A stretch of 6,994 nt of DNA from Chloroflexota bacterium (GCA_009837685.1 VXTA01000170.1:1-6994); one strand, 5' to 3'. Shown: positions 1-6,448, counted from the first letter of the stretch. The notes: a model not told the origin generated them from the letters alone. Program-made: numbers and translations.

Positions 1-687
1 GGTACGCACCTATGGAACCAAATGCCGATAGGCTACGTGGGTGTCAACCAATCGACCGTGTTTGCGGCTGCCGATATGTTCAAGATGACCGTGCGCGGGC
101 ATGGCGGGCATGGGGCGATGCCACATCTGACCGTTGACCCAGTGGTAGCCGCAGCAAACATCATTAACGTGTGCCAGACCGTAGTTGCGAGAGAGATTTC
201 TCCTCAAGCTATGGGAGTGGTGACATTTGGCAGTGTGCATGGGGGATCGGCTGGCAACGTCATCGCCGATGAGATCGAGATACTCGGCACCATCCGCGCC
301 TACACGCCTGAAAACCACCAGATCATTTCGGAAGCGGTGCCGCGCATCGCGGCGAACGTCGCAGCTGGACTCCGGTGCGAAGCTAAGTTCGAACGATTAG
401 CCGGGACGCCAGCCGTCATCAACAATCCCGATGTGGCGAATTGGGTGTCAGGACTAGCAATGCAGACGATTGGGGAGGATTCAGTGGGCGAGTACGAACC
501 GATATCAGTAGGTGATGACATGGCCGAGTTCATGAACCGCGTTCCAGGCACCTACTTCATTCTCGGCGCGTCGAAAGAGGGGACTGAAGGGCATCACAAC
601 GCCAAGTTTGACTATGATGAGGCGTGTTTGCCTATCGGGACGGAGATATTTGTGAGGGCGGCGTTAGATATTGATGGGATGCCGTAA
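1..687 (+). CDS. M20D-family amidohydrolase / metallopeptidase, C-terminal part (5' end outside window)
   Basis: The reading frame is open from base 1 to a TAA at 685-687, so the gene starts upstream and about 228 residues of a protein usually near 390-400 aa are visible. The piece opens with THLWN at codons 2-6; its His matches the conserved active-site His of the M20D group (hippurate, N-acetyl-amino-acid and IAA-amino-acid hydrolases). The dimerisation-domain signature GHGGHGAMPH follows at about codons 31-40. Near the end, GHHNAKFDYDE (about codons 197-207) supplies the C-terminal metal-ligand His. The CGHDGH and Glu-Glu metal sites would lie in the missing half. M20D enzymes hydrolyse amide bonds of N-acyl amino acids or small peptides with two metal ions in the cytoplasm. 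The substrate cannot be read from this part. An internal ATG at 22 is possible on paper, but it would discard the conserved His, so it is not the start. The gene converges on the SDR gene to its right across 107 bp. Confidence 0.9.
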   Translation, partial: GTHLWNQMPIGYVGVNQSTVFAAADMFKMTVRGHGGHGAMPHLTVDPVVAAANIINVCQTVVAREISPQAMGVVTFGSVHGGSAGNVIADEIEILGTIRAYTPENHQIISEAVPRIAANVAAGLRCEAKFERLAGTPAVINNPDVANWVSGLAMQTIGEDSVGEYEPISVGDDMAEFMNRVPGTYFILGASKEGTEGHHNAKFDYDEACLPIGTEIFVRAALDIDGMP

Positions 688-700
688 AGGGACACTCGAC

Positions 701-721
701 CAAATGTTGGTATGACATTTG
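701..721. repeat. 7-bp inverted repeat in the convergent gap between amidohydrolase and SDR genes
   Basis: CAAATGT (701-707) and ACATTTG (715-721) are perfect reverse complements around a 7-nt loop. The repeat lies 13 bp after the amidohydrolase stop. It is AT-rich with no following T-run on either strand, so it is a poor match to an intrinsic terminator. It could be a weak 3'-end hairpin or chance. Nothing else stands out in the gap 688-794. Confidence 0.3.
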
Positions 722-794
722 CCCCTATTTCCAGTGCCTCCGCCCGATCCCATCTAGTTTCTGGCTTTCGTTGGAATGACGGATGTACGCCGAT

Positions 795-1586
795 TCAATA
801 AACCGGTGCCGCTCCGCCGTCGACGTTGACCGCTGCGCCTGAGACGTAGCTCGCTGCCGGTGAGCACAGGAAGGCGATCACGTCGCCTGCTTCTTGGGCT
901 TCTCCGATTCGACCGAGTGGCACGCCGGGGCCGAAGGTTGCCCAGTGGTCTTCAAGGGTGTAGGACGGGTCTTTCGCGTTCGCAGCTTCCCAACGGATTC
1001 GGTGCTGCCGACTCTTCAGAACGCCAACACAGACTGTGTTCACACGGATGCCGTACTCGCCGAATTCCTTCGACCACGCCTTCGTGAGCGAAATACCTGC
1101 GGCGCGAGAAAGCGACGTAGGTTGGCTTGATCCCGCGGCCGCCTTGCCTCCCGGCGTTGTGGTGTTGCAGATGGCACCGCTGTCGGACTCCTTGAGATAG
1201 GGCAGAGCGTAGCGGGTCATGTAGATCGCGCCTTTGACTTTGAGCGAGAAGTCGATATCCAGCTGCTCGTTCGTCATATCCTCGAAACTCGAGGCTGACG
1301 ATGTTCCGGCGTTGTTGACCAAAATGTCGATTCCACCCAGTTGTTCCGCAGCCGACTCAACCGCGTTTTTCACCGCGTCCTCGTTGGAAACATCGGCAGG
1401 TGCTGCGATGACAGTGCTGCCGGTCTCCCCACTAATCTCGACGGCTACAGCCTCGAGATCGGATCGAGTCCTCGAGACCAGCGCGACACTTGCTCCTTCA
1501 GCCGCCATCCGATATGCAGCAGCTTTTCCGATTCCATCGCTCGCACCGGTTACTATCGCGGCCTTCCCGCTTAGTCCAAGATCCAT
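795..1586 (-). CDS. SDR-fold oxidoreductase with non-canonical active site (downstream copy of tandem pair)
   Basis: This 263-aa protein has the normal length and layout of a classical SDR. The cofactor motif TGASDGIG lies at residues 13-20, with the acidic D65-V66 that contacts adenine and NNAG at 91-94. The C-terminal end GxAVNVDGG is typical of FabG-like members. S38-R39 after the second beta strand suggests NADPH rather than NADH, by family rule. The four catalytic positions are altered: Asn is K116 (LKVKG), Ser is T144 (NTTT), Tyr is T157 and Lys is R161 (PTSLSRAAG). The spacings of 13 between Ser and Tyr sites and 4 between Tyr and Lys sites are kept, which supports the alignment. Normal SDR proton transfer is therefore doubtful, and the reaction is unknown. 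The ATG start at 1586 has an AAAGGAAA-type SD at 1595-1602, 8 nt upstream. It lies 91 bp downstream of its paralogue and is probably co-transcribed with it. Confidence 0.9.
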   Translation of the reverse strand: MDLGLSGKAAIVTGASDGIGKAAAYRMAAEGASVALVSRTRSDLEAVAVEISGETGSTVIAAPADVSNEDAVKNAVESAAEQLGGIDILVNNAGTSSASSFEDMTNEQLDIDFSLKVKGAIYMTRYALPYLKESDSGAICNTTTPGGKAAAGSSQPTSLSRAAGISLTKAWSKEFGEYGIRVNTVCVGVLKSRQHRIRWEAANAKDPSYTLEDHWATFGPGVPLGRIGEAQEAGDVIAFLCSPAASYVSGAAVNVDGGAAPVY

Positions 1587-1594
1587 ATCGCCAG

Positions 1595-1605
1595 TTTCCT
1601 TTCTT
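1595..1605 (-). promoter_or_regulatory. Ribosome binding site of the downstream SDR gene
   Basis: The - strand reads AAGAAAGGAAA, followed by 8 nt and the ATG at 1586. The upstream paralogue has a similar GAAAGGAA, so the SD looks inherited through the duplication. Confidence 0.65.
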
Positions 1606-1610
1606 GATGC

Positions 1611-1627
1611 CGGATCGCATCGATCCG
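1611..1627. other. Perfect 7-bp stem-loop in the leader of the downstream SDR gene
   Basis: CGGATCG (1611-1617) and CGATCCG (1621-1627) are perfect reverse complements around a 3-nt loop, giving a compact GC-rich hairpin. It lies just upstream of the SD in the SDR-SDR intergenic stretch. No U-run follows in the direction of transcription, so it is not a standard terminator. It may stabilise or mark a processing site in the mRNA, or tune expression of the second gene. The leader of the other SDR gene has no equivalent and is shorter here. Confidence 0.45.
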
Positions 1628-1652
1628 TTCCGAAGCCGAGTTCTTTAGGCTA

Positions 1653-1663
1653 AATTGCAATTG
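1653..1663. repeat. AATTGCAATTG motif upstream of the downstream SDR gene
   Basis: The first 10 bases, AATTGCAATT (1653-1662), form a perfect palindrome. The 11-mer matches AATTACAATTG at 2499-2509, upstream of the paralogous SDR gene, with one mismatch. It is either a leftover of a duplicated promoter region or a shared regulatory site. AT-rich words recur by chance, so confidence is low. Confidence 0.3.
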
Positions 1664-1677
1664 TCGGTTTTCGACAC

Positions 1678-2469
1678 TCAATAGACAGGTGCGGCACCGC
1701 CGTCTATGTTCACCGCCGTTCCCGAGACATAACTCGCGGCTGGTGAGCACAGAAACGCGATCACATCGCCGGCTTCTTCCGATTCGCCGACGCGGCCGAG
1801 CGGTATACCAGGTCCGTAAGAAGCCCAGTGGTCTTCCAATGTGTACGACGGGTCTTTCGCCGCAGCCACTTCCCAATGTCGGCGATTCTGTCGACTCTTG
1901 ATAGACCCGATGCAGACCGTATTAACCCGGATGCCGTGCTCACCGAATTCCTTCGACCACGCCTTCGTTAACGAGATACCAGCGGCGCGCGACAGCGAGG
2001 TTGGTTGTGCGCCACCGGGTGCCGCTTTACCCGCCGCCGTGGTTATGTTGCAGATGGCACCGCAATCGGATTGTTTGAGATAGGGCAACGCATAGCGCGT
2101 CATGAATATGGCGCCTTTTACCTTGACTCCGAAATCGGAATCGACAAGCTCGTTGGTCATGTCTTCAAAGCGATTGGCGTTCCCTTGACCAGCGTTGTTG
2201 ACGAGAATGTCGATGCCACCGAGTTCGTCGGCTGCCTTGCCGACCGCAGTCTTGACGGCCTCTTCGTCAGACACATCAGCCGAAACCGGGATTACCTTGC
2301 TGCCCGTGGCGCTGCTGATTTCCGCCGCGACCGCCTGCAAGTCAGACATGGTGCGCGCTAGGATGGCTACGCTTGCGCCCTCTATCGCAAAGCGCATAGC
2401 GGCAGCTTTACCGATGCCGTCGCTGGCTCCGGTCACTAAAGCGACCTTTCCAGATAGTCCTAAGTCCAT
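1678..2469 (-). CDS. SDR-fold oxidoreductase with non-canonical active site (upstream copy of tandem pair)
   Basis: This is the 263-aa paralogue of the gene to its left. The two align end to end without gaps, with about 60 differences by my count (77% identity). It carries TGASDGIG at 13-20, D65-V66, NNAG at 91-94 and a C-terminal AVNIDGG. A38-R39 after the second beta strand again hints at NADPH. The catalytic tetrad positions read K116, T144, T157 and R161, the same replacements as in the other copy, so the change predates the duplication. The ATG at 2469 has an AAAGGAA SD at 2479-2485, 9 nt upstream. It is first in its operon, facing the aminotransferase gene across a 127-bp divergent region. 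Residues 155-177 are identical in the two copies, while 95-100, beside the expected substrate cleft, differ at five of six positions. The substrate is unknown. Confidence 0.9.
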   Translation of the reverse strand: MDLGLSGKVALVTGASDGIGKAAAMRFAIEGASVAILARTMSDLQAVAAEISSATGSKVIPVSADVSDEEAVKTAVGKAADELGGIDILVNNAGQGNANRFEDMTNELVDSDFGVKVKGAIFMTRYALPYLKQSDCGAICNITTAAGKAAPGGAQPTSLSRAAGISLTKAWSKEFGEHGIRVNTVCIGSIKSRQNRRHWEVAAAKDPSYTLEDHWASYGPGIPLGRVGESEEAGDVIAFLCSPAASYVSGTAVNIDGGAAPVY

Positions 2470-2478
2470 TAAACCACG

Positions 2479-2485
2479 TTCCTTT
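2479..2485 (-). promoter_or_regulatory. Ribosome binding site of the upstream SDR gene
   Basis: The - strand reads AAAGGAA, then 9 nt, then the ATG at 2469. This supports the start and matches the SD of the paralogous gene. Confidence 0.65.
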
Positions 2486-2495
2486 CAGGGTTTTG

Positions 2496-2509
2496 TGTAA
2501 TTACAATTG
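2496..2509. repeat. Palindrome TGTAATTACA with overlapping AATTACAATTG motif
   Basis: TGTAATTACA (2496-2505) is a perfect 10-bp palindrome. The overlapping AATTACAATTG (2499-2509) recurs with one mismatch at 1653-1663, upstream of the other SDR gene. The site lies 26 bp upstream of the SDR start, in the expected 5' leader or promoter-proximal zone. A dimeric regulator site is possible; chance in AT-rich sequence is the alternative. Confidence 0.3.
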
Positions 2510-2513
2510 GCAC

Positions 2514-2577
2514 GTTGTCTCATTTTCATTTGCCGAAGTAGCCGTTATACATTATCGTGAATTCTCAGTGAGACAAC
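2514..2577. promoter_or_regulatory. Divergent promoter region bracketed by a perfect 9-bp inverted repeat
   Basis: GTTGTCTCA (2514-2522) and TGAGACAAC (2569-2577) are exact reverse complements separated by 46 bp, with arm centres 55 bp apart. They bracket the AT-rich core between the divergent SDR and aminotransferase genes. Candidate -10 boxes in the core are TATACA (2546-2551) on the + strand, 17 bp after a weak -35 TTTTCA (2523-2528), and GATAAT (2551-2556) on the - strand, whose -35 is not convincing. The arrangement looks like a paired operator controlling both genes, but no regulator gene is in the window. The promoter boxes are tentative; the repeat itself is certain. Confidence 0.45.
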
Positions 2578-2583
2578 TGTCCC

Positions 2584-2587
2584 GAGG
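2584..2587 (+). promoter_or_regulatory. Ribosome binding site supporting the TTG start of the aminotransferase
   Basis: GAGG lies 9 nt before the TTG at 2597. No ATG is available in frame before the conserved GPGPS motif. Later in-frame candidates are a TTG at 2645 and a GTG at 2666, so the start is likely but not certain. Confidence 0.5.
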
Positions 2588-2596
2588 CGGCGAACC

Positions 2597-3841
2597 TTGA
2601 CAACCAACCAGTCTGAAAACGGGAAACCTTCGGACTCGCACTACTTGGCGACGCGGTCGCGGTCAGTGCCGCGCCGCTTGATCCTTGGTCCTGGTCCGAG
2701 TTCAGCTAGCCCACGCGTTCTGCGAGCGATGTCTCAACCGATAATCGGTTACCTCGACCCCGCATACTTCGAAATACTCGCCGATGTCCAATCGATGTTG
2801 GCGAAAGTATTCATCACCAAACAGACGACGATGGCGGTCGCCGGGGCTGGATCGGCCGGCATGGAAGCGGGACTATCGAGTCTGTTGGAACGTGGCGACA
2901 AGGCGATCATCTGCGTCAATGGATTCTTCTGCGAGCGGCAGATTCTCATGTGCGAGCGTCTTGGCGTGGAGGTGGTTCGTGTCGATGCGCCGTACGGCAA
3001 AACGGTCGATCCGCAACTATTGGAAGACGCGTTGAAAACCAATCCTGACACCAAACTGGTTTCAGCTATCCATGCGGAGACTTCGGCGGGCGTACTTCAA
3101 GACATCGGCATCCTATCGGGGCTCGCTCACGACCATGGCGCACTCTTCATGACCGACGTCGTCACTTCGTTGGCAGGCACGCCATTCGAATTCGACGCAT
3201 GGGAGATCGACTATGCGTACGGCGGTTCGCAGAAATGCTTCGCCGCCCCTCCAGGTATAAGTCCGGTGGCGATTTCGGACCGGAGTCTAGAGCATATCCG
3301 CAACCGTAAGACGCTACCAAGTTCTTGGTACTTGGATCTGAACCTCATCGCCGATTATTGGGGTCCCGACCATGTTCACCATCACACCAGCCCTGTGAGC
3401 ATGATCTACGGGCTCCGCGAGGCTTTGGTGCTGGTGCATGAAGAAGGACTTGAAACTCGGTGGATGCGACACGAAAAGGTCGCTCAGGCACTACGTGCAG
3501 GCTTGGAAGCTTTGCATCTGGATTCCCCAGTTTCGCCTGAGCATCGATTGAATCAACTAACCGTCGTCTCGTTGCCAGAGGGCGTAGATGATGGGGAGTT
3601 GCGATCGGCGCTGCTGAACGAGTACTCGATCGAGGTCGGACGTGGACTAGGTCAGTTCGCGGGCAAGGTGATCCGAGTAGGTTTGATGGGTGAATCTTGC
3701 GTGCCAGCGAATGTGTTTGCGCTGCTCAGCGCGCTGGAGCGCATCTTGCCGAGATTGGGTTACGAGGTCCCTCGTGGTGAAGCTGTGGCGGCGGCTTCGA
3801 AAACGCTTGCAGAAGACCCGTCGCCGGTTGCGGTGATCTAG
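2597..3841 (+). CDS. Class V PLP aminotransferase, alanine/serine-glyoxylate aminotransferase type
   Basis: The 414-aa protein resembles human AGXT along most of its length. LGPGPS lies near residue 30 and GYLDPAYFEIL follows. HAETSAGVLQ matches the substrate-side loop HGESSTGVLQ of AGXT. D187 (MTDVVTSLAG) should bind the pyridine nitrogen, K213 (GGSQKCFAAPPG) is the Schiff-base lysine, and R360 (IRVGLMG) should bind the substrate carboxylate. The family transfers an amino group from alanine, serine or a related donor to glyoxylate, making glycine, as a cytoplasmic dimer. The donor cannot be read from sequence, and ureidoglycine-glyoxylate transaminase (PucG) is an alternative. One oddity is HHHT where AGXT has YHHT, a Tyr that contacts PLP phosphate across the dimer. 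The start is TTG with GAGG 9 nt upstream. About 25 residues extend past the usual end. The gene is divergent from the SDR pair and convergent with glcF, sharing a 4-bp stop overlap. Confidence 0.9.
   Translation: MTTNQSENGKPSDSHYLATRSRSVPRRLILGPGPSSASPRVLRAMSQPIIGYLDPAYFEILADVQSMLAKVFITKQTTMAVAGAGSAGMEAGLSSLLERGDKAIICVNGFFCERQILMCERLGVEVVRVDAPYGKTVDPQLLEDALKTNPDTKLVSAIHAETSAGVLQDIGILSGLAHDHGALFMTDVVTSLAGTPFEFDAWEIDYAYGGSQKCFAAPPGISPVAISDRSLEHIRNRKTLPSSWYLDLNLIADYWGPDHVHHHTSPVSMIYGLREALVLVHEEGLETRWMRHEKVAQALRAGLEALHLDSPVSPEHRLNQLTVVSLPEGVDDGELRSALLNEYSIEVGRGLGQFAGKVIRVGLMGESCVPANVFALLSALERILPRLGYEVPRGEAVAAASKTLAEDPSPVAVI
3838..3841. other. CTAG: overlapping stop codons of two convergent genes
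   Basis: The palindrome CTAG supplies TAG to the aminotransferase on the + strand (3839-3841) and TAG to glcF on the - strand (3838-3840). There is no intergenic room for a terminator, so each transcript must run into the other coding region. Confidence 0.95.
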
Positions 3842-5148
3842 CTGTAATCCCCGCCCGTTCGGTACGCTTCGTCCAGTAGATCGACGACGTACTTTATCTT
3901 GATATCGGCTTCGGCGCGTCCTAGTGCATTAGTCAGTTGCAACGCGCATCCTGGGTTGCCGGTGGCCATGTAACTTGCACCGCTCGCGACGATGTTTCGA
4001 GCCTTGCGATCGCCCAACCGCATTGACATGTCGCGTTGCGTGATTGAGTAAGTACCCGCTGAGCCGCAGCAAACCGTCGGTTCGGCCATGTCAACCAGTT
4101 CGACTCCCGGAATGGACTTCAGAATCTCCCGCGGTGGGTCGCTGATGCGTTGTGTTGACAACAAGTGACACGGGTCTTGGAAGACGACCTTGGCATTGAT
4201 CCGGCCACTAGGCGGACACCATCCGTACTCGGCTAGCAGTTCGTGGATGTCCTGCGTCTTGCTGGCTAACTCCTCAGCATCATCATCGCCTTGTAGAAGT
4301 TCGCCGTAATCATTCATCGTAGAGCCGCAACCGGCGGACGATGAAACGCCGGCGTCTGGATTCATGGAGAGCAGGGCAGAGGTATTATTTGCCGCCATCT
4401 CTTTCGCAGTAGCTCGTTCTCCCGCGTACATGTTCAACGAGCCGCAGCATCCCTGTTCCGCAGGCAGATGAACCTCGAATCCATTGTGGACAAGCACTCG
4501 AAGGGTCGCGTTCATAGTGTCGGCATGCATCATCGACATCACACAGCCGCCGAGTAGGGAGACTCTTGCCTTGATCCGTCCCTTGGGCTTGACAACCCTA
4601 CCATCCGCTTCAAAGAAATTGGTGCCCATCGTTGGCAACGACTCGTCGAGATAGGTATAGCGCTTCGGCAATGCCTTCATCACGCCGATCTTCTTAGTGA
4701 GATCGCGGGCGCCTGATCGCTGATAAAAGCGTGTCATTTTCCCAAACGTCCGCATAAGTTTGGGCTTCGGCAAGAGGCGGTTGAAACCCACCTCGCGCGC
4801 GAACCGCTCGCGTAGCGGACGTTTGACGCGTGACTTCATTTCCGCACGAGTCGCCATCATGATCCGGCCGTAGGGTACGCCCGATGGGCAAGCGACCTCG
4901 CAGGCCCGACACTGAAGACACAGGTCCCAGTGACGCGTAACGGTCGGTGTCATCTTGACGCGTCCTTCGTTCACCGCCTTCATCAGCGTCAATCGACCGC
5001 GCGGCGACTCAGCCTCGAGTCCAGTCTCCAAGTAAGTGGGGCAGGCATTCAGGCAGAAACCGCACTGCACACATTTGTAGAGATCGTCTTCCGAGGGAGC
5101 ATCATCAGTGATGAAGCCTCGTTCAGACGGTTTGTGCGTCGATTTCAA
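3838..5148 (-). CDS. glcF: Glycolate oxidase iron-sulfur subunit GlcF-like
   Basis: The 436-aa protein has two N-terminal [4Fe-4S] clusters, C26-C29-C32-C36 (CVQCGFCLNACP) and C77-C80-C83-C87 (CLQCRACEVACP), followed by two CCG-type domains. These are marked by GCCGS (Cys234-235) and VCCGSAG (Cys360-361). This is the GlcF layout, with E. coli GlcF somewhat shorter at about 407 aa. In the GlcDEF complex it passes electrons from the flavin subunits toward the quinone pool at the inner face of the membrane; no membrane segment is visible, as expected. The start is TTG at 5148, with AGGA at 5157-5160 8 nt upstream. No ATG, GTG or other TTG lies between it and the first cysteine cluster, so TTG is well supported. 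It follows glcE after 16 bp in one operon. Related CCG proteins such as LutA or the anaerobic G3P subunit GlpC are less likely given the GlcE neighbour. Confidence 0.9.
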   Translation of the reverse strand: MKSTHKPSERGFITDDAPSEDDLYKCVQCGFCLNACPTYLETGLEAESPRGRLTLMKAVNEGRVKMTPTVTRHWDLCLQCRACEVACPSGVPYGRIMMATRAEMKSRVKRPLRERFAREVGFNRLLPKPKLMRTFGKMTRFYQRSGARDLTKKIGVMKALPKRYTYLDESLPTMGTNFFEADGRVVKPKGRIKARVSLLGGCVMSMMHADTMNATLRVLVHNGFEVHLPAEQGCCGSLNMYAGERATAKEMAANNTSALLSMNPDAGVSSSAGCGSTMNDYGELLQGDDDAEELASKTQDIHELLAEYGWCPPSGRINAKVVFQDPCHLLSTQRISDPPREILKSIPGVELVDMAEPTVCCGSAGTYSITQRDMSMRLGDRKARNIVASGASYMATGNPGCALQLTNALGRAEADIKIKYVVDLLDEAYRTGGDYS

Positions 5149-5156
5149 TCTGTGTA

Positions 5157-5160
5157 TCCT
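5157..5160 (-). promoter_or_regulatory. Ribosome binding site supporting the TTG start of glcF
   Basis: The - strand reads GCAGGATA with AGGA 8 nt before the TTG at 5148. It sits in the 16-bp gap after the glcE stop at 5165-5167. Confidence 0.65.
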
Positions 5161-5164
5161 GCGT

Positions 5165-6448
5165 TCAAATCCTGAAGGCGAATCTGCCCGGGTTCAATAT
5201 TCGGTTCGGATCGAACTGTTCCTTCATTCTCTCCATGATCTTGGCGGAAGATGCGTCAATGCCGAAGACGTCGATGTCCTCCTTGACCGCCGCGGGGCAT
5301 CGTTCAATCGTGACGGAACCGTTTGCGTCGCGAATCGTTTGTTGGGCTCCCTCGACGAACTTCACCGCGGAATGATCGTCGATCTCCTCAACATTGAATT
5401 GCAAAGAGCCGTATCCAACGTCAAAAGTCGACGATGTCTGCGACGCTTCACTTCGTCCGAGCAACCTCTCTAACCTGCCCATCAAATCGAGGCACGTCGT
5501 CGGTTTTGCTGCCACTCTTAAACTGACCGCCGCCGCATCTCCCGTCTCACCCGCGTACGACCAAATGTCGGCCTCATGCGCTCCTGACAACACTTCATAC
5601 CCCGTAGCCGGGACCGTACCAGCGAGTCCGGTAAGCTCGTCAACCTGACGCCTCAGCGCCGCTTTCGAACCTGCAACCTGAATCAGCATCAGATAGCCGG
5701 GATCACCGGGCGTTACGTCCAAATCCATGTGTCGGTCAGCCGCCAGTTCTCTGATCGCACCTATTGCGCGAGAACCGGAAAACAATTGCGCAGCTTCGAC
5801 CGTCACGTTGGTTTGATCAACATCGAGTGCCGCGTTCGCCGCCGCACCCAGCCGGTCGAACCACATGGCAACCGTCTGCGTATTTTCGGGAATGGGGACT
5901 AACTTTAACGCCACACTGACGATCACTCCAAGCGTGCCGAACGCCCCCGTGTGCAATCGATGCAGATCGTAGCCCTGAACATTTTTAACCACGCGGCCAC
6001 CGGTTTTAGTCGGCGTCCCATCCGCAAGCACGAGCGACATCCCGATCACCCAGTCTCGTATGCCACCAAATCGCGGAGCCAATCTACTCGGGGCGTTCGA
6101 TGCCACCGAACCACCGATTGTTGCTTCGCTAGGATGAGGTACCTCGAACGGCAGCCTCTGATGAGATTCTGCCAACAACGATGACAGATCAGAGATTTTG
6201 GCGCCAGCATCGCAGACTACAGTCATATCGCCCGCTACGTGCTCGATTTCAGATGACAGACTCGTTAGGTCCAAGGCAACGTCATAACCCTTGGGTGTGT
6301 TGCCGATCCCCATCCGTGTGCCGCCTCCCCAAGGAACAACCGTCTTGCCTTGACGGCAAAGCTCCGAAAGATAGGATGCCACGTCCGACTTTGTTGTCGG
6401 GCTGATGACCTCGCTGGGCATCAATCCGTCGACTCGGTAATCGGGCAA
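5165..6448 (-). CDS. glcE: Glycolate oxidase FAD-binding subunit GlcE-like
   Basis: I place the start at the TTG at 6448, giving 427 aa. AGGAG at 6460-6464 lies 11 nt upstream, and the conserved YRVDGLMPSEVISP follows at once. A longer frame to ATG 6532 exists, but its first 28 residues read through the VOC coding region out of frame. In the 427-aa numbering, the PCMH-type FAD domain shows PWGGGT (41-44 for GGGT), ATIGG (109-113), RDWVIG, and the GlcE hallmark GGRVVKNVQGYDL (150-162), then GAFGTLGVI. The C-terminus FDPNRILNPGRF is typical of FAD-linked oxidases. E. coli GlcE is about 350 aa, so this one is longer. It should bind FAD and work with GlcF and a catalytic GlcD in oxidising glycolate to glyoxylate. 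GlcD is not in the window. The gene follows the VOC gene after 8 bp and precedes glcF by 16 bp. Confidence 0.88.
   Translation of the reverse strand: MPDYRVDGLMPSEVISPTTKSDVASYLSELCRQGKTVVPWGGGTRMGIGNTPKGYDVALDLTSLSSEIEHVAGDMTVVCDAGAKISDLSSLLAESHQRLPFEVPHPSEATIGGSVASNAPSRLAPRFGGIRDWVIGMSLVLADGTPTKTGGRVVKNVQGYDLHRLHTGAFGTLGVIVSVALKLVPIPENTQTVAMWFDRLGAAANAALDVDQTNVTVEAAQLFSGSRAIGAIRELAADRHMDLDVTPGDPGYLMLIQVAGSKAALRRQVDELTGLAGTVPATGYEVLSGAHEADIWSYAGETGDAAAVSLRVAAKPTTCLDLMGRLERLLGRSEASQTSSTFDVGYGSLQFNVEEIDDHSAVKFVEGAQQTIRDANGSVTIERCPAAVKEDIDVFGIDASSAKIMERMKEQFDPNRILNPGRFAFRI

Noticed and set aside
22..24. ATG at 22 as the true amidohydrolase start
   Set aside because: The frame is open to base 1 and the conserved THLWN segment lies before it, so the gene is cut by the window edge.
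10..318. 102-aa - strand frame opposite the amidohydrolase
   Set aside because: It is rich in His and Arg as expected from antisense reading of the M20 gene; no independent support.
688..794. Intrinsic terminator between the convergent amidohydrolase and SDR genes
   Set aside because: Only a short AT-rich 7-bp inverted repeat is present, with no T-run on either strand.
1234..1653. 139-aa open frame on the + strand opposite the SDR gene
   Set aside because: It is antisense to a clear SDR gene, Ser/Ala-rich and without recognisable motifs; a shadow of the real frame.
795..2469. Tandem SDR pair as an assembly artefact
   Set aside because: The copies differ at about 23% of residues and have different leaders, so they are genuine diverged paralogues.
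5108..5473. 121-aa + strand frame across the glcE/glcF junction
   Set aside because: It is antisense to two conserved genes and shows no family signature.
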